A stretch of DNA of 64,000 bases from Welwitschia mirabilis (GCA_051453625.1 JBOZIK010000001.1:167651671-167715670), one strand, 5' to 3'; positions 39,436-52,340 are shown, numbered from the stretch's first letter. The notes: a model not told the origin generated them from the sequence alone. A program made the numbers and translations.

Positions 39436-41689
39436 ATCTATCCTAGGTATTTTTTAGAATATAGCATTGTAAAATATCATGAAATTAGCATCTATGAATG
39501 TAACACTATCACTTTCACATGTAAGTAGACATTATATGAGATACTTACTTGATTAATGGCTTACATTCATCTGTGTTGTACAAGACATAACAATGTACTT
39601 ATTTCCACGATATCATTCAAATGGACTAATCTGTCCTTTGTTAGTGGTCTTTCAGCAATAATTAAGAGGTCCACATAACTAATATTAGCATTATGACATG
39701 CACAATGACCATCTTTAAGAAGCATGTTAGGCTTGAGTTGACAACAAAATATCATAGATTCATGTAAAACATATAACTTGGTAATACAACCCTCAAGTCT
39801 TAACTGGTTGTTAACATAGCCTTTAAATATCTTTATGAATCTTTGAAATGGATAGATCCATCTATTCTACACATAGTTACATCTGGGTACTTCGTAAATA
39901 ATGTGCAAGGAAATATAGATCATTACATTAAAAAAAGAAGGCATAAAAAACTCTTTAAGTAGGCATAATAAATCTACAATGTTGGATTTGAGTTCTAAAA
40001 ATATTTATGTGTGTAAATTCCTATTACAAGTATTCTTAACAAACTTTAAAAAAAAAAATGAATGATTGCATGTTTGACATTAGCTATCATCATATGACAT
40101 ATTGAGACAAGAAGTAGGAATTGCATTAAAAAGTGGTGATCATGTATTTTAAAATTTGTAATAATAAGTTTCTTCATGCTAACATAGTTTTTCAAATTTA
40201 ACCCACAATAATCTAACAACTTGGTGTTATTAAGCACTTTCTAAAACTATAATTTCTCATTCTTCATTAATGTATAATACATAGGTTACAAGTATAACCT
40301 TTTCCCTTATTCTCCTTATCATGTTATCGTATCTAATACCTTTTGTTATTTCCATTTCCTTTAAGTTTTTTAATAGAAGTGATGCCATCCTTGGTTTTAC
40401 CTTTAATATTCAAAGGAATTTCTATAATACTCTCACATATGTTTTTTTTTTTTTTTTTTTGATGTGGATGCTTCTAAATTATTAACTAATAAGTAAACAC
40501 TGCATAAGATAATTGACATAATACGATTTATACTATTCATCAATATTATACATGCTCTCTTTGAAAAAGCATAGATGTACCTTCTAATATGGAAGATCAA
40601 ATGATATTTATTTTCTCTTCCATCCAAATAATTACATTGTAATGGCCTTTCTTTTATGGTTCTCTACATTTTGTTATGACCTCTTACCATATCTTACTAC
40701 TACCTGATCAATAACTGTTTTAATATCAGATCCTTATAGAAGCATAGATGGATCCATTAGATCCTTCTTTTCTTTAAAATTTCCTTTACCAAGATAAATT
40801 GAATGGTATACTTACAATCATCACTGATGTCCTATATAGTACATTTTATTTAAATGAACCAAGCATTCTAAACATGTTCGTCTTCCACAAATTAGGCATG
40901 CAAAATAGTCCTTTGTTACACATCTTACTAGGCTTTCATATGCTGGAAAATTGTGTTTCACCCACATCAATAGTGCTTTTATAAAAACATTATTTTTTAA
41001 ATGAATCATATATAATAACACCAGTTCCCCACAATTCCTTTAACATGATAACTAGCAGTTGTAGTTACACATTAATATTTTTGCTAATATTAAGAAAGTA
41101 AGCATGAAGAATTATCTTTGCTAGTACATCAGAGGAGGTAGATTGTTTACAACTATTACTACTACTAGTGATTGTATTGACTACTAAATTCATCATTTGA
41201 ATTAAATCCATTTAGTGAAATATCAAGTCTTCCATTTCATAGCTCACTAGAAAAATCTTAGAATAGATGGTTTACCATTTTCTAAGTAAGTAAGTCTACA
41301 CAGTGCTACATGCTTTCATTATTACATCTATTATGTTGATGTCGTATTATATTCTTCACAATGTTATTGATTATGTACAACTTTTTAGCCTTAGATTAAT
41401 GAAAAATATTTAAGAGCTTTTGCAAGAACACCTTCATGCATTGCTTACAAATTCTCATTAAATTTTTAATGTGATGTGCCATAGATGGAATAAGTTTTTT
41501 TTTATCCTTTTCATTCTTTCAATGTAAGAAACAATCATTTGGACATGTATGAATCATTGTGTAATTCAAGTTTAAATCCTTCATAATTTTCTTCACCATG
41601 TATGATAAATTTAGAAGCATATTCCTAGGTGTCGACATATCCTTTATCAATGTTATAATGTTATTAAAGTAATTATTTGATAATCGATA

Positions 41690-42277
41690 NNNNNNNNNNN
41701 NNNNNNNNNNNNNNNNNNNNNNNNNNNNNNNNNNNNNNNNNNNNNNNNNNNNNNNNNNNNNNNNNNNNNNNNNNNNNNNNNNNNNNNNNNNNNNNNNNNN
41801 NNNNNNNNNNNNNNNNNNNNNNNNNNNNNNNNNNNNNNNNNNNNNNNNNNNNNNNNNNNNNNNNNNNNNNNNNNNNNNNNNNNNNNNNNNNNNNNNNNNN
41901 NNNNNNNNNNNNNNNNNNNNNNNNNNNNNNNNNNNNNNNNNNNNNNNNNNNNNNNNNNNNNNNNNNNNNNNNNNNNNNNNNNNNNNNNNNNNNNNNNNNN
42001 NNNNNNNNNNNNNNNNNNNNNNNNNNNNNNNNNNNNNNNNNNNNNNNNNNNNNNNNNNNNNNNNNNNNNNNNNNNNNNNNNNNNNNNNNNNNNNNNNNNN
42101 NNNNNNNNNNNNNNNNNNNNNNNNNNNNNNNNNNNNNNNNNNNNNNNNNNNNNNNNNNNNNNNNNNNNNNNNNNNNNNNNNNNNNNNNNNNNNNNNNNNN
42201 NNNNNNNNNNNNNNNNNNNNNNNNNNNNNNNNNNNNNNNNNNNNNNNNNNNNNNNNNNNNNNNNNNNNNNNNNNNNN
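41690..42277. other. Assembly gap, 588 Ns, within the transposase
   Basis: It hides the stretch between the N-terminal domain and the CPNDC motif. taatcgata occurs directly on both sides (41681-41689 and 42278-42286), so the flanks may overlap. Three N-filled frames crossing it are artefacts. Confidence 0.9.
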
Positions 42278-43088
42278 TAATCGATATTTTACTTTCATAT
42301 TTCATGATCCAATAGTGGTAGGAAACTTTGAAAACCAAATACAACTTTGATATAACTACTATATAGTAACTTCTGATAATTTACTAAACTCATCATTTGA
42401 TTTATAATGAAACATGATTATCATTCATACCTACATTACTACCTATATTATGAACATCAATCGTAGTAGTATCAAGACCATTGATTACATCTAGGTTAAC
42501 TATGATTTATGGGATAACACATGAGGATTGATTAATAACCAATGAAGTACTAACATCAAGCTTAGTTAGATGATGACCACTAATTCATCTAGCTTATTTG
42601 TGGGTTCTAGAATATTGTGTGACATCCTATTGTTTAGATCTAGTGGAGAATCTTCATTAGCACTATCATAATGTTTTTACAAATGATATTTAGCTCCTCA
42701 TGGTGAAAAATCTATTCTATGTATGTTGAATCAAATCCATATCTATATAGATGTTCCGATACTTTTATTACTTTTTCTAATTTTATATTATCATTCTTTA
42801 AACATGAACATCCTATCATCCTCCTGTTACAATGTCTTATTATCAACTACAAGAAAGTTAAAACACCTTGCTCATACTTCACAATAGTTATCTTTATTTG
42901 CATCTGAATCTTATTCATTCTCAAATAAAATCCTACATTCCATTTGAAAAATTTTACCCATACTACTATAGTCAAAAAAAATTTAACCAATAATTTATTC
43001 CCAAAGAACTAAGGATGTTAGAGTTTAAAAGCAAATTTCTAAAGCTCTATATTTGATAATTTAAATCTTTTGGTTACCAAAAAGGTCT

Positions 43089-43198
43089 AAAACATGACAT
43101 TGTTATCTTTTAAAGTGACTAGAAAAGCCTCTCAATTTGGTTGAAAACATGACATTGTTGTCTTCTAAAGTTATTAGAAAAGCCTCTTAATTTATGTT
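43089..43198 (+). repeat. 55-bp tandem duplication
   Basis: Units 43089-43143 and 43144-43198 share aaaacatgacattgtt and agaaaagcctct with about ten differences. They lie just upstream (minus sense) of the transposase start. Confidence 0.9.
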
Positions 43199-43213
43199 AA
43201 AAAGATTGAAACA

Positions 43214-43270
43214 TTGTAATCATCAATAAAACTTGTAATTATCAATGAAACTTTTAACCATCATTGAAAC
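43214..43270 (+). repeat. Three 19-bp tandem units
   Basis: ttgtaatcatcaataaaac, ttgtaattatcaatgaaac and ttttaaccatcattgaaac are head to tail with exact 19-base spacing. Confidence 0.9.
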
Positions 43271-43760
43271 ACGAGAACCAACTATGTTTTTAACAACAAG
43301 GCTTCCCTTATCATGTAACAAGTACATGCTTTATTCATTCTAATGAAGTGTGTAAGATAAATGCTATCAAATAAATGAATTAAAAGCATCCACTCATTTT
43401 CCAATTCATCCACAGGGAGTGTACATTTATTTAATGTATAATATAGCAATCTACGAAATGAAAATTATGTATCATTTCATAACATTTAAATATTACTCAT
43501 TATGTATAGCTCTAAGGAGCTAATCTAGATAGGAACTAAATTTATGCGTTACATAATAAGTTAATGCATCTTATAATATCTTATACTTTAAATTTATGTC
43601 TTTATTGTTTTGTTAGCATTTTATTGGAGTAGGTCTTTAATTTAATAGAATGTATGAATTCTTTTATGTTTTCTTATTTTTCTTATATTTTTAGTAAAAC
43701 TATGCTTAAAACTAGGTAGGTTTTTAAGTTAAAAATGAAAATGATGTTTTTCAAAGTCAT

Positions 43761-44113
43761 AGAGCTAGAGTAGAGGTAAAAGAATACAAATAAATTGATG
43801 GAGTAGACTTTAATAAAATATTATCTCCTATTATTAAAATATGCACTATTAGATTTCATTTAGAAGTTGGTACTTCTTAAAATCTAGAATTGAAGTGCAT
43901 GGACATCAAAATCATTTTCTACATGAATACTTCTAAGAAGAGCTAGATAGGTAAAAGTAAAATGGATTTAAAGTTGTAGGCAAAAAATCACGTATTTGTA
44001 AGCTATAAAAGATTTTGCATGGATTAAAGCAATCTTCATGCTAAATGGTATAAGAAGTTTGAAAACTTAATGAGAGGGTGCATGACACCTTTGAATTATA
44101 TGGTGATATGTTG
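43761..44113 (+). pseudogene. Ty1/copia reverse transcriptase fragment
   Basis: One plus-strand frame, without frameshift but with six stops, matches the start of the copia reverse transcriptase: RARVEVKEYK, then GVDFNKILSPIIKICTIRF, then NLELKCMDIKIIFYMNT, and after a stop HAKWYKKFENLM. These correspond to the conserved motifs around F-SPV-K---IR, the D-KTAFL active-site region (the key Asp is present in MDIK) and the WYKKFD motif. The YVDD box is not found, so the fragment is truncated or diverges after about 44113. It lies between the CACTA transposase and the right repeat array, consistent with insertion into that element. Confidence 0.8.
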
Positions 44114-45009
44114 ATTAAGTAACTTACACTCTCATCTCTCACATTTGATCCTCTTATTATTGAACTTTATAAGACAAATAGTGTAGATAAAATGTTTGAC
44201 TTATTTAAAGAAATAAGTTTGATTGGAGGAGGCTGATTCTTTGATGCTTGGTATGTTATCTTCAAGGACGTTACTTTTTCTGTGTTTTCCCTACAATTGT
44301 CTATCCTCCTTAGCTATAGGAAAATGCATTAAGATGAATGTATTAGTATGATTATTATTACTTTTTTAAGTTTTCCTTGGATATGGTTGCACCATTACTC
44401 ATATCATGTTAATCATGAAAATTTTTTGTCATACCGATATTACTATTTTTATATCAAGCCTTTAATCATGAAAATTCTTAAATTGAATAGCTATAACATT
44501 AGTGAGGATTAATATTATGTCAAGAATAATATGTTGTAAGGTTAGTATTTTGTATCAAAAATATACTATAAAAATAAATCCACATGGAAAGTTGATTATA
44601 GGTTTTGCCATAACAAAAATTTGCATTGCAACAAAATTCGTAACTATAAACTTATATATAAAGATAGAGTTAGGTTTTACAAACTAAATAGATAGCATTT
44701 TCTAGAGAACACAAGATGCATGTGAATCAACAATTAAACAATAAGAGAAATTAAAGAAGTTGACTAACCTCTTAACTGCTTATCTATGACAAAAGGCTTG
44801 AGAAAAGCATGACAATGGCCTTGGATTACATAAGATAAATAGGATGCAAGGGGTAAATGTAGAGTAACAAGCAAGAATGTGGCATGCAATGGGATAGAGG
44901 GTGATGCAAAATGCAAAATGTTCAACAAATAGGGTTGATTTTGTTTAAAAGATAGGGGATGTACTACAAGGCTATAATGAATAGGATCATTAATTTCTTC
45001 ATACACATC
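44114..45009. other. Anonymous AT-rich DNA
   Basis: This may be the rest of the copia fragment, but no further motif is readable. The minus-strand frame at 44764-45006 (80 codons) has no recognisable similarity. Confidence 0.45.
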
Positions 45010-46060
45010 ACAAAAATCATACTGCCATCATACACCATCAGAAACTAATCAAAGAGAGCACATAAAAATATAATACAACAACATTTATCACAATAATAAT
45101 ATAGTGCCATCAATAAAACTTTATTACAATACTATTAGTTATAGTGCCACACAAACTAACTATATATGACATTGTAAACAACGTAAGATAATAGTACCAT
45201 CTACTGTACACGTTACGCATCACAATGGATGTCATATCATCACTAATACGGTTATTCTTTATATGTTTTAGGCTAATGCATCCCACGTGAAGCTTTTATG
45301 ACACCATAAATGTTAGTGATGTAATTTTTCACTACAATATGTAGTGCTATTTTAAGCTTTGTAAATAAACCCCTAGTGTTACTTCCAATTACTACAGTGC
45401 TAACATAAACAGTGTCATTTATTTCTTCATACACATTGTAAAGATTACAGTGTCATGATACACCATCAATAAACTGAAAAACATCATAAGCAAGAATACC
45501 GCATAAAAGTATAATGATGTTAAATAATATTAAAAAGCCCATAGAATGACAAAAACATATCATGAAAAAAATCATATAGGGTTGTCAATAAAATAGTTTA
45601 TTATGACACTCTTACATGAAGTGCTATATAAACTAAGTAAACATGATACTATAAATAATCTAGGATAATAGTATCATCTACTATACATGTTACACATCAT
45701 AATGTCTTGTTATCATGAAGATAGTACTCTTATGTTCATTATCTCTACATTTAGCACTAATGCATCCTAATTGAATCTTTCATTTGAGTTTTTTTATAGA
45801 AAAATTAAATGAAGTTCCATCTAAACTAAGTATATACAACACTATAAATAACCTAGGATATTAGTGCTATCTATGGTGCATGCTACATCTCACAGCATAT
45901 GTCATGTGATTGTGAAGATGGTACTATCATGTTCACTCTTTCTACTTTTTACACTAATGCATTGTGCATGAGTTTTTTATGGTACTATAATGGTTAGTAT
46001 TGTAATTTATAAGAATAATTATAGCACTATAACATGTAATGCAGTTTGATATATACACTT
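45010..46060 (+). repeat. CACTA-type subterminal repeat array, right part 1
   Basis: Degenerate units recur at about 45190, 45665 and 45850, each running atagtRcYatctayNgtRca, then catcacaatg-like DNA, a gaagatRgtact block and actaatgcat. Single motifs (gtgccat, atagtg, gacact) are scattered throughout. Comparison with the array at 12951-14314 shows matches in inverted orientation: tagtattgtaatttata at 45994 against the reverse complement of the tatattacaacacta region at 14219. Inverted subterminal repeats on both sides of a minus-strand transposase are what a CACTA element should show. Confidence 0.65.
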
Positions 46061-48597
46061 GTCTTATAGTTTTTTAGGGACCTAGCATATCATAAGTACA
46101 CCTTTATCTAGTAACGTGTCCTAGGTTGATGAAATCATTATGATACCCTATGTTTCATAATAGAATTGTAAACATTTATCAATGATAGAATTGTAACAAA
46201 ACAAGGTGTGTTCCACTTAGATTACTAGTCCATTAATGAATTCCTAAAACTGTGCAAAATATTAATAATCAACTTTATATTATTACTTAAATTCTAAGTT
46301 TTATATAACTTCTTCATTGCTATTTCACTTTATTTGTTCTATGTACCTTTTTAATCGATACCTAGAATATTTTCTATCAATAATTTTATATGATCAATGT
46401 AAAAATCGTAACAAAGATAATTCATTATTTTAAATGCTTTATAACATATCACTTCATGTAATCATTTCAAAAACCTTTATCAAGATCTTTCATCCATCTT
46501 CTTTACAACTAAATTATATTTTAATCCATTTTTTAAATATTAATTCTTTTCCAACTTTATCTTATTTCTTCATCTAATCTTAGAATTCATAGGTTTTCAT
46601 ACCCTTAGTCGCCTTTAAAAACATTAAGAGAAGTGATTAAGCTAAAGATACCTTTTAAAATAGTGGCAAAATTTAATAAATTTTAAAATAATCTTTTAGT
46701 TATTAAGCATCATGAAAGTAAGAATTTTTAGCAATGTTATAATTAAATAAGAATTTTTAGTAATGTTGTAATTAAAAACACCTAGCATTTCAAAGTGGAT
46801 CCATTCTCAATTCCTCTTAATATCATTCTTTAACCTTAAGAAAATGATAATTTCATACAAAATATTTACTTAAATATCTTCAAGGAACTTAGTTATTAAT
46901 ATTATATTATCCTTTTACAACTATGTTAGTTAGTTGCTATTTTCATTGTAAGTAAATAATTAAGCATATTTAATAATTTGATTTATGTATCACCTATAAT
47001 CCAGTCTTGATTCTTTTCTTCTTCAAACTATTATAGAAGAAAGATTATATATTCTTTTTCTTTAAGGTTTATGTTCTCCTTATTTCAACATTCTGCTTAC
47101 AACCATCACAAACTAATGTCATTTTTTATGATAACACACCTGAATAATATGTCAATTGACATATTTTTCTCATTTTTTTAATTTATTCTTAGTATGAAAA
47201 TTTGATACATCCTAATGATAGAATAGTGTTCTCATGACATATGGTTATGAGTTAGATTCTTAAAAAAAAAGCCATCTAATAAAGGGGAAAAACATTTATA
47301 AATTTTGAAATTAAACTAAAACATTCCTTGAGATGAATTGTTTTCTCTTCTTATGTTAAACATCATTTGACCTTTTTATTCTGATATGGCTCTTCTTAGA
47401 CTTTGACATCATTGAAATTTTATGCTTGTTATTCTCATCAAATATTGAGTAACCTCGTAGTAGGTCATGATTACTAATATCACTTCCATGATTTCTAGGC
47501 TTCATTCCTGACTTGCATTAATATACCTAATAATAAACCACTTATCTTAATAAGTTAAAATTCAAATTTATTTATTTTAGGTTGAGGACTTGAAAATATC
47601 ATTTGCTATCTAGGTTAAAGCCATAACTACTATTAGTTCTTATATTAATCTAATAGAGATGTTTATTTAATAATTATTTAAATTAATATAATAGAATGTA
47701 TTATATATATGGAATTATAATCAAGAGTGGGGACCTACAATCAAGATTATCGTGGGGCCATTTCTTGAATTGTGGATCATGTCATGTCATTAACCAAAGG
47801 CATCCTTCCAACCGTCGACTCATTTTTCCCTGCTTTACCAACTTCATGTGATCTGTTAATGCATAATATATGATATAAGAAATATTTTAATAAATAATAA
47901 CACCTTTTTATTTTAACTACTAAATTTTGTTATGGATTGAGTGAGATGGAGGTTTGGCGGTCCATGTTGGTTGGCACTGAGCATAATACTAGCATGATTG
48001 GTGATGTGAGATATGAATCAAAGAAAAGATAAGCCAAGTAAGCTATCATGATGACTTATAAGAAAGCTAACATCCTAATTGAATATTTCTAGAGCATGGA
48101 GTACATTCGAAGTGAGTGATATTGAGAAAACCAAGAGAAAATGTAATTGGTAAACAACCAACCAAGTGCACAAGAAATAAATTATAAAGTACATGGATAG
48201 CTTTAAAAATGAAAAAACTTAAGAGTAAGAAAATCTAAATAGGGTATAGAAGGATGCATGTTTTACGTGATACTTCTCTTTTCATATTTATACATTTTCA
48301 TGGGGAAAAAAGATTCAAGGAAGAAATTATGTTTTGAATCATTTAAGCCTTTAGAAAACAAAATTCAAATGACAAGGAGTACGTATGAAATTTCCTATAA
48401 GATGAAGACAACTATGTTTTTTAATTATTTGGGAATAAAGAAGTCATGGCTCTTGATCTTCCCCTTTAATTTTCCATACTAAACAATGTCCAAGGTCTAT
48501 GTCATCTCATATAAGGAAAATCTTCTTAAATGATAACCTCAATTTTCCTCTATAGCATATTATAATCTCACTTTTTATCTATGACATATATGCTAAT
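46061..48597. other. Anonymous DNA with a 29-bp tandem pair
   Basis: Mostly AT-rich and unassigned. Two 29-base units lie at 46720-46777 (aagaatttttagcaatgtta). A less AT-rich patch at 47725-47830 (gtggggacctacaatcaag, then atcgtggggccatttc) looks like part of some element but was not identified. Confidence 0.45.
46720..46777 (+). repeat. 29-bp tandem duplication
   Basis: 46720-46748 and 46749-46777 differ at about three positions. Confidence 0.9.
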
Positions 48598-48734
48598 GGG
48601 TGGTAGTTTAATTGATGCAACACAGTGTACGGTCCTGAGTTTAATTAAATCATTCCTTTGGAAAATTATAATGGTGGTTGTACTTCTAAAGGAGGTATAA
48701 TTACTAAAGGTTTCAAGTTAAATATTCCTCCATC
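48598..48734 (+). mobile_element. tRNA-derived SINE-like copy 1
   Basis: The head contains a box-A-like ggtggtagtttaattgatg and a box-B-like ggtcctgagtttaattaaa at 48631-48649, spaced as in tRNA-derived plant SINEs. The tail (ttactaaaggtttcaagtt, then attcctcc) matches the tails of two further copies at 48981 and 50281. It is non-coding; if functional it would have been transcribed by RNA polymerase III and moved by a LINE. It is too diverged to name a family. Confidence 0.6.
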
Positions 48735-48980
48735 TATCACATAGAAACTCAATTTTCTTATAAAGTATCATAGCATTCTTTCACTTAAATTTATCTTTCT
48801 AAATCTTCAAGAATAAGCTTTATCTTCAAATCAATAGAAGTAAGCTTCTTCTCAAATTCCATTCATCATATCATAACCAATTTAACATTTATTATATGAT
48901 GATGTTTATTGTCATATCAAGTTCTTTAAAACTTTATTATTGAAAATAATCTCAAAACACTTAAAAATCATTTGTTACTC
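48735..48980. other. Anonymous AT-rich spacer
   Basis: Nothing recognisable between the first two SINE-like copies. Confidence 0.5.
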
Positions 48981-49176
48981 CTAAGGATTTGGTATCACTA
49001 GTGTGACACTTGTTCTTCATTTAGGAGGTTATGGGTTCAAATATTTGAATGCTTTGCTTGATATAATAGGAGGTCCTAAGGTTATTAGATTATTTGTTTG
49101 GGAAATTATGGTAAACATAGTTCCAAGGAAAGGTATGTTATTAAAAGTTTCAATTTTGATATCCTCCCTATTTTAA
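48981..49176 (+). mobile_element. tRNA-derived SINE-like copy 2
   Basis: Box-A-like ttggtatcactagtgtg (48989) and box-B-like ttatgggttcaaatattt (49029) are followed by a body ending gttattaaaagtttcaattt, then atcctccc. The tail aligns with copy 1 and the head aligns with copy 3. Confidence 0.6.
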
Positions 49177-50280
49177 AATAATTTTTCATTTAATACAAAC
49201 TTTTTATAAGATGATTTAATAAATGTTTTCTTAGAAATAAAAGGATGAATGAAGGACATGATCTAACCAGCATCTTAATAGTACAATATCTAGTTTCATG
49301 CTATACTTCTCACTTAAGGACCCAAAGATTAATTCTATGTATGAGACTAGTTTAATTTTATATAACTAAGAGAATTTTAATGTTACCACACAAGCTTGTT
49401 TAAAGATATGTGAAAGATGAATTTACATTAAAATTTTAGTTTCCTTTAAAAGTAATAAGAGAGATTTAGTAATCCTTTGCTTCATGATCATTAAGTGGTA
49501 GAAAATCACTATTATAATTTTTACTTTATTTGTTGATTATAGGCTATGTAGGAACTTGTGTGGAGGTATAAATAAAAGGGTTTTGCTACAGGTTAATTAA
49601 ATTTTAACAAGATAACCATGAAAGTGAGCAAGGGCCTTTTAACTAATGCCTTAATAGCTAGAATAGATAACTAACACCCATCTTAATTTTTGTCACTTGA
49701 GTGTACATTTAAAAAGTAATACTTTATAAAATAATAGCTTGAGATTTTAAAGCTAGAGAAATAGAGTTATTAATTTTTTAAGAAATATGATTGAATTGGT
49801 ATTTCTAAATTTTGTAAAGGATGGAGGATTTAAAACTCTTTCAAAGAAATAAATAATATCATGGAATATTTAGTAGATATTTAAAATTCATAAGCTTTTA
49901 ATTTAAATGAAATCTTTAAAAGGGTATAAGAACTTGTGTACAGGAATTTTGAGCCATTAAAAAAAGGAGGAATAAAACAATAATAAGCAATACTAAAAAC
50001 TCTCTTCCATATCACAAAAAGTGCAGATAATAGCTACAAATCCCAGATGAAGAAACCTTCTACTAATAGATATTCCTTATTAAAAAAGATACCATGAAAA
50101 GTATTATTGTTTTGATAAGGAAAGTAATTTATAGATAGTCAATATTATTTATAAATAATAATCACTATTAGATGTAAGATACATATAAAAAATATTTATT
50201 TGGATGATGTTCATGTCTATAGTCTTAAGGGATGTAAAAATCCCAAATTTTCAAGTTTAACATCTTTTCATTATATATGT
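49177..50280. other. Anonymous AT-rich DNA
   Basis: No gene or element identified. Confidence 0.5.
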
Positions 50281-50500
50281 TGATTAGTCCATGGGTTGGG
50301 AGTCCAACTAGGATACTCATCCTCCACATAAGACATCATGGGGTTTAATATTTTGGATGACTTAAGTAGCATCAGAAATGCTATGAGGCATAAATGCAAT
50401 TTATATCATTTATTTAGGTGATATTGGTTGCCATACTTTAAGAGAATAGGAAAGCTAATTAAAGTTTTAAGTTTTATTTCCTCTCTCTCTTTTTTTTATT
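50281..50500 (+). mobile_element. tRNA-derived SINE-like copy 3
   Basis: The head (gttgggagtccaactagga, then ctcatcctccacataagaca and a box-B-like atggggtttaatatttt) aligns with the head of copy 2. The tail (aattaaagttttaag, then atttcctctctctc and a T run) aligns with copies 1 and 2. It is the longest copy and keeps a T-rich 3' end. Confidence 0.55.
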
Positions 50501-51089
50501 TTTTAAATTTTTATCAATGTAATTAATTTTATAAAATGCATTTATTTTACTTGTAAAGACATTACAAAGTATTATTGACATGTGGAGGAATACTAAACCC
50601 AAAAATTTTAATGATTATACCTCACCTTAGAAGGTAAAGTACCATTATTACCTAAAAATCTAATTTGATATTTCCTAGAACCTTATGGTGTGCTAAGAAG
50701 GACATCTAGAAGTATCAATCAACGATCTTCTAAATGAATAACAAGTGTTCGACTATTAAAACTACCACCACATTGACAAATATTATTTATGTTTAGTAAT
50801 AATTCACAAGTGTTAACATAAAATACCATTCTTAGTAGGTTTAGAAGATGTGTTTAAGCCTTAATTAGAATGAACTACTAGAGATATTAGAACTTTGGAT
50901 GTCTCCATCATACATAAAGGTCTAATTACTGACATTCCTCTCATAATTAACTCCTTAAGTTTAAAAACCCACCATATGATTTTGCTTGGTCACATAAAAA
51001 ATCATGAGGTTCATGTGGGCTCGATGTTCATTCCTTTTACTTTTCGCATGAATGTATTCCATAAATCCTTTGTTTAGGGATTTTCCAAA
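50501..51089. other. Anonymous AT-rich DNA
   Basis: No supported feature; the 60-codon plus frame at 50895-51077 has no recognisable similarity. Confidence 0.5.
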
Positions 51090-51536
51090 TACTTACAAAA
51101 CATATACCACACTATAGGCATATATTTCAACATTATATATGATATGTTGTATAAATCATAATGAATAGATAATAGCATAACAAAACTATGGAAATAGTGA
51201 CATTTATTGTATAGATCACATGCCACAATTAACATCATATCATTAGATAGATAGAATCTTATGTCAATCTTTCCACTTTATGTGCTATGGTATTTCGTGT
51301 AGGTATTTGTTTGGTTTATTATAGTACTACAAATTATAATGTCATGATTAATCAAATATATAAAAAACTACAAGTTAAGAGCAATATAAATTAAATAGAA
51401 TATATGACACTATAATGAAAATATGATACTAATGTCATGTATTGTATACCTTATATAGTAATACAAATCTCAGTGTTGTTATAGTAAAATATATGTATAT
51501 CACTATTCTTATACGTGATGATGTTAACATGTAGAA
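51090..51536 (+). repeat. CACTA-type subterminal repeat array, right part 2
   Basis: Same motif set and orientation as 45010-46060: aatagtgacatttattgtat, then catgccacaatta, atagtactacaa and atgacactataatg. It ends before the 100-N gap at 51665 and continues in kind at 54000. Confidence 0.6.
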
Positions 51537-52232
51537 ATTGACATTTATATCAAGTGTTTTAGGTAAATTTATTATAAATGAAGATATTAATTTAATTGTT
51601 TTAATCATAAAATATGTCTTCTACTTTTTTTTAAAAATAAAATTTAATTTTATACTTTTATCCANNNNNNNNNNNNNNNNNNNNNNNNNNNNNNNNNNNN
51701 NNNNNNNNNNNNNNNNNNNNNNNNNNNNNNNNNNNNNNNNNNNNNNNNNNNNNNNNNNNNNNNNATTTATTATAGATGTTTAGCTATGTTTTGGAACATA
51801 TGGTGGAAGGTGGACACAATTCCACACAAAACAATAGTAGCAATGGAGACATGAGATGTTGACATGTAGCAGTAGCATTAGAAGACATGTGGCAAAAGCA
51901 TGTGGAGGTGGCATTGTAGACATGTTGTGATGGCACTAGTTGGTAGAGAGATCTAGCCCCAAAGGCCACATGTTGGACTCATCATGATGAAGGTTCCACC
52001 TAGTGATATATGATGATATTTACCAAACACTATAAGATAACCTCCACAAAATGCTAAATGATGAAGCTTCTACCTAATTCTAGAGGGAAAAAAATATTAT
52101 CTATGTAATGCTATAAGACAACCTCCATCAAATGTTACAAAATGGAATCTTATCTACCAAATGCTGCTTGATAAAGATTCTAGCTAATACTTTAAGCCAA
52201 AAGCTCTCAACCACATCAACTCTACCTTCACC

Positions 52233-52240
52233 TATAAAAG
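52233..52240 (+). promoter_or_regulatory. LTR TATA box
   Basis: TATAAAAG within cctataaaaggacc, the best preserved promoter core of this LTR family in the window. Confidence 0.65.
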
Positions 52241-52340
52241 GACCTAGAGCCTTTATTTGTAATCATTCTTCATTTTGAAAAAGAATTAAACTTGTGGTGC
52301 AGCAGTCGTGATGATCTGTTAAACACTTCTTTGAGGAGTG

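Larger units (their letters stand above)
38842..42918 (-). pseudogene. CACTA (En/Spm) Tnp2-type transposase, broken
   Basis: Minus-strand frames match the Tnp2 transposase of plant CACTA elements along its whole length, in order. N-terminal transposase-associated domain: 42918-42693 (KYEQGVLTFL, SEHLYRYGFD). Pre-core motif: 41690-41519 (LNLNYTMIHTCPNDCFLH). 41262-41187: NGRLDISLNGFN. 41064-41004: LKELWGTGVIIYDS. Core Tnp2 domain: 40975-40821 (NFPAYESL, TKDYFACLIC, KMYYIGH). 40625-40578: FDLPY. 40237-40046: KIHDHHFLMQFLLLVSICHM. DUF4218-like region: about 39860-39560 (RFIKIFKGYVNNQLRLEG, VLYNTDECKPLIK). C-terminal DUF4216-like region: 39230-38842 (CLALNPSIDALL, YLINSYRF, DNPFIMASQ). Many stops and frameshifts, and a gap at 41690-42277, show it is dead. 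Introns cannot be separated from decay. It is the key evidence for a CACTA element here. Confidence 0.9.

Noticed and set aside
40441-40460. Poly-T run of about 20 bases as a retroposon tail
   Set aside because: It lies within the transposase pseudogene between two matching protein segments, and no inserted sequence could be delimited beside it.
41519-42344. Long frames on both strands across 41690-42277
   Set aside because: They are open only because of 588 Ns. The genuine signal is the short minus-strand transposase piece at 41519-41690.
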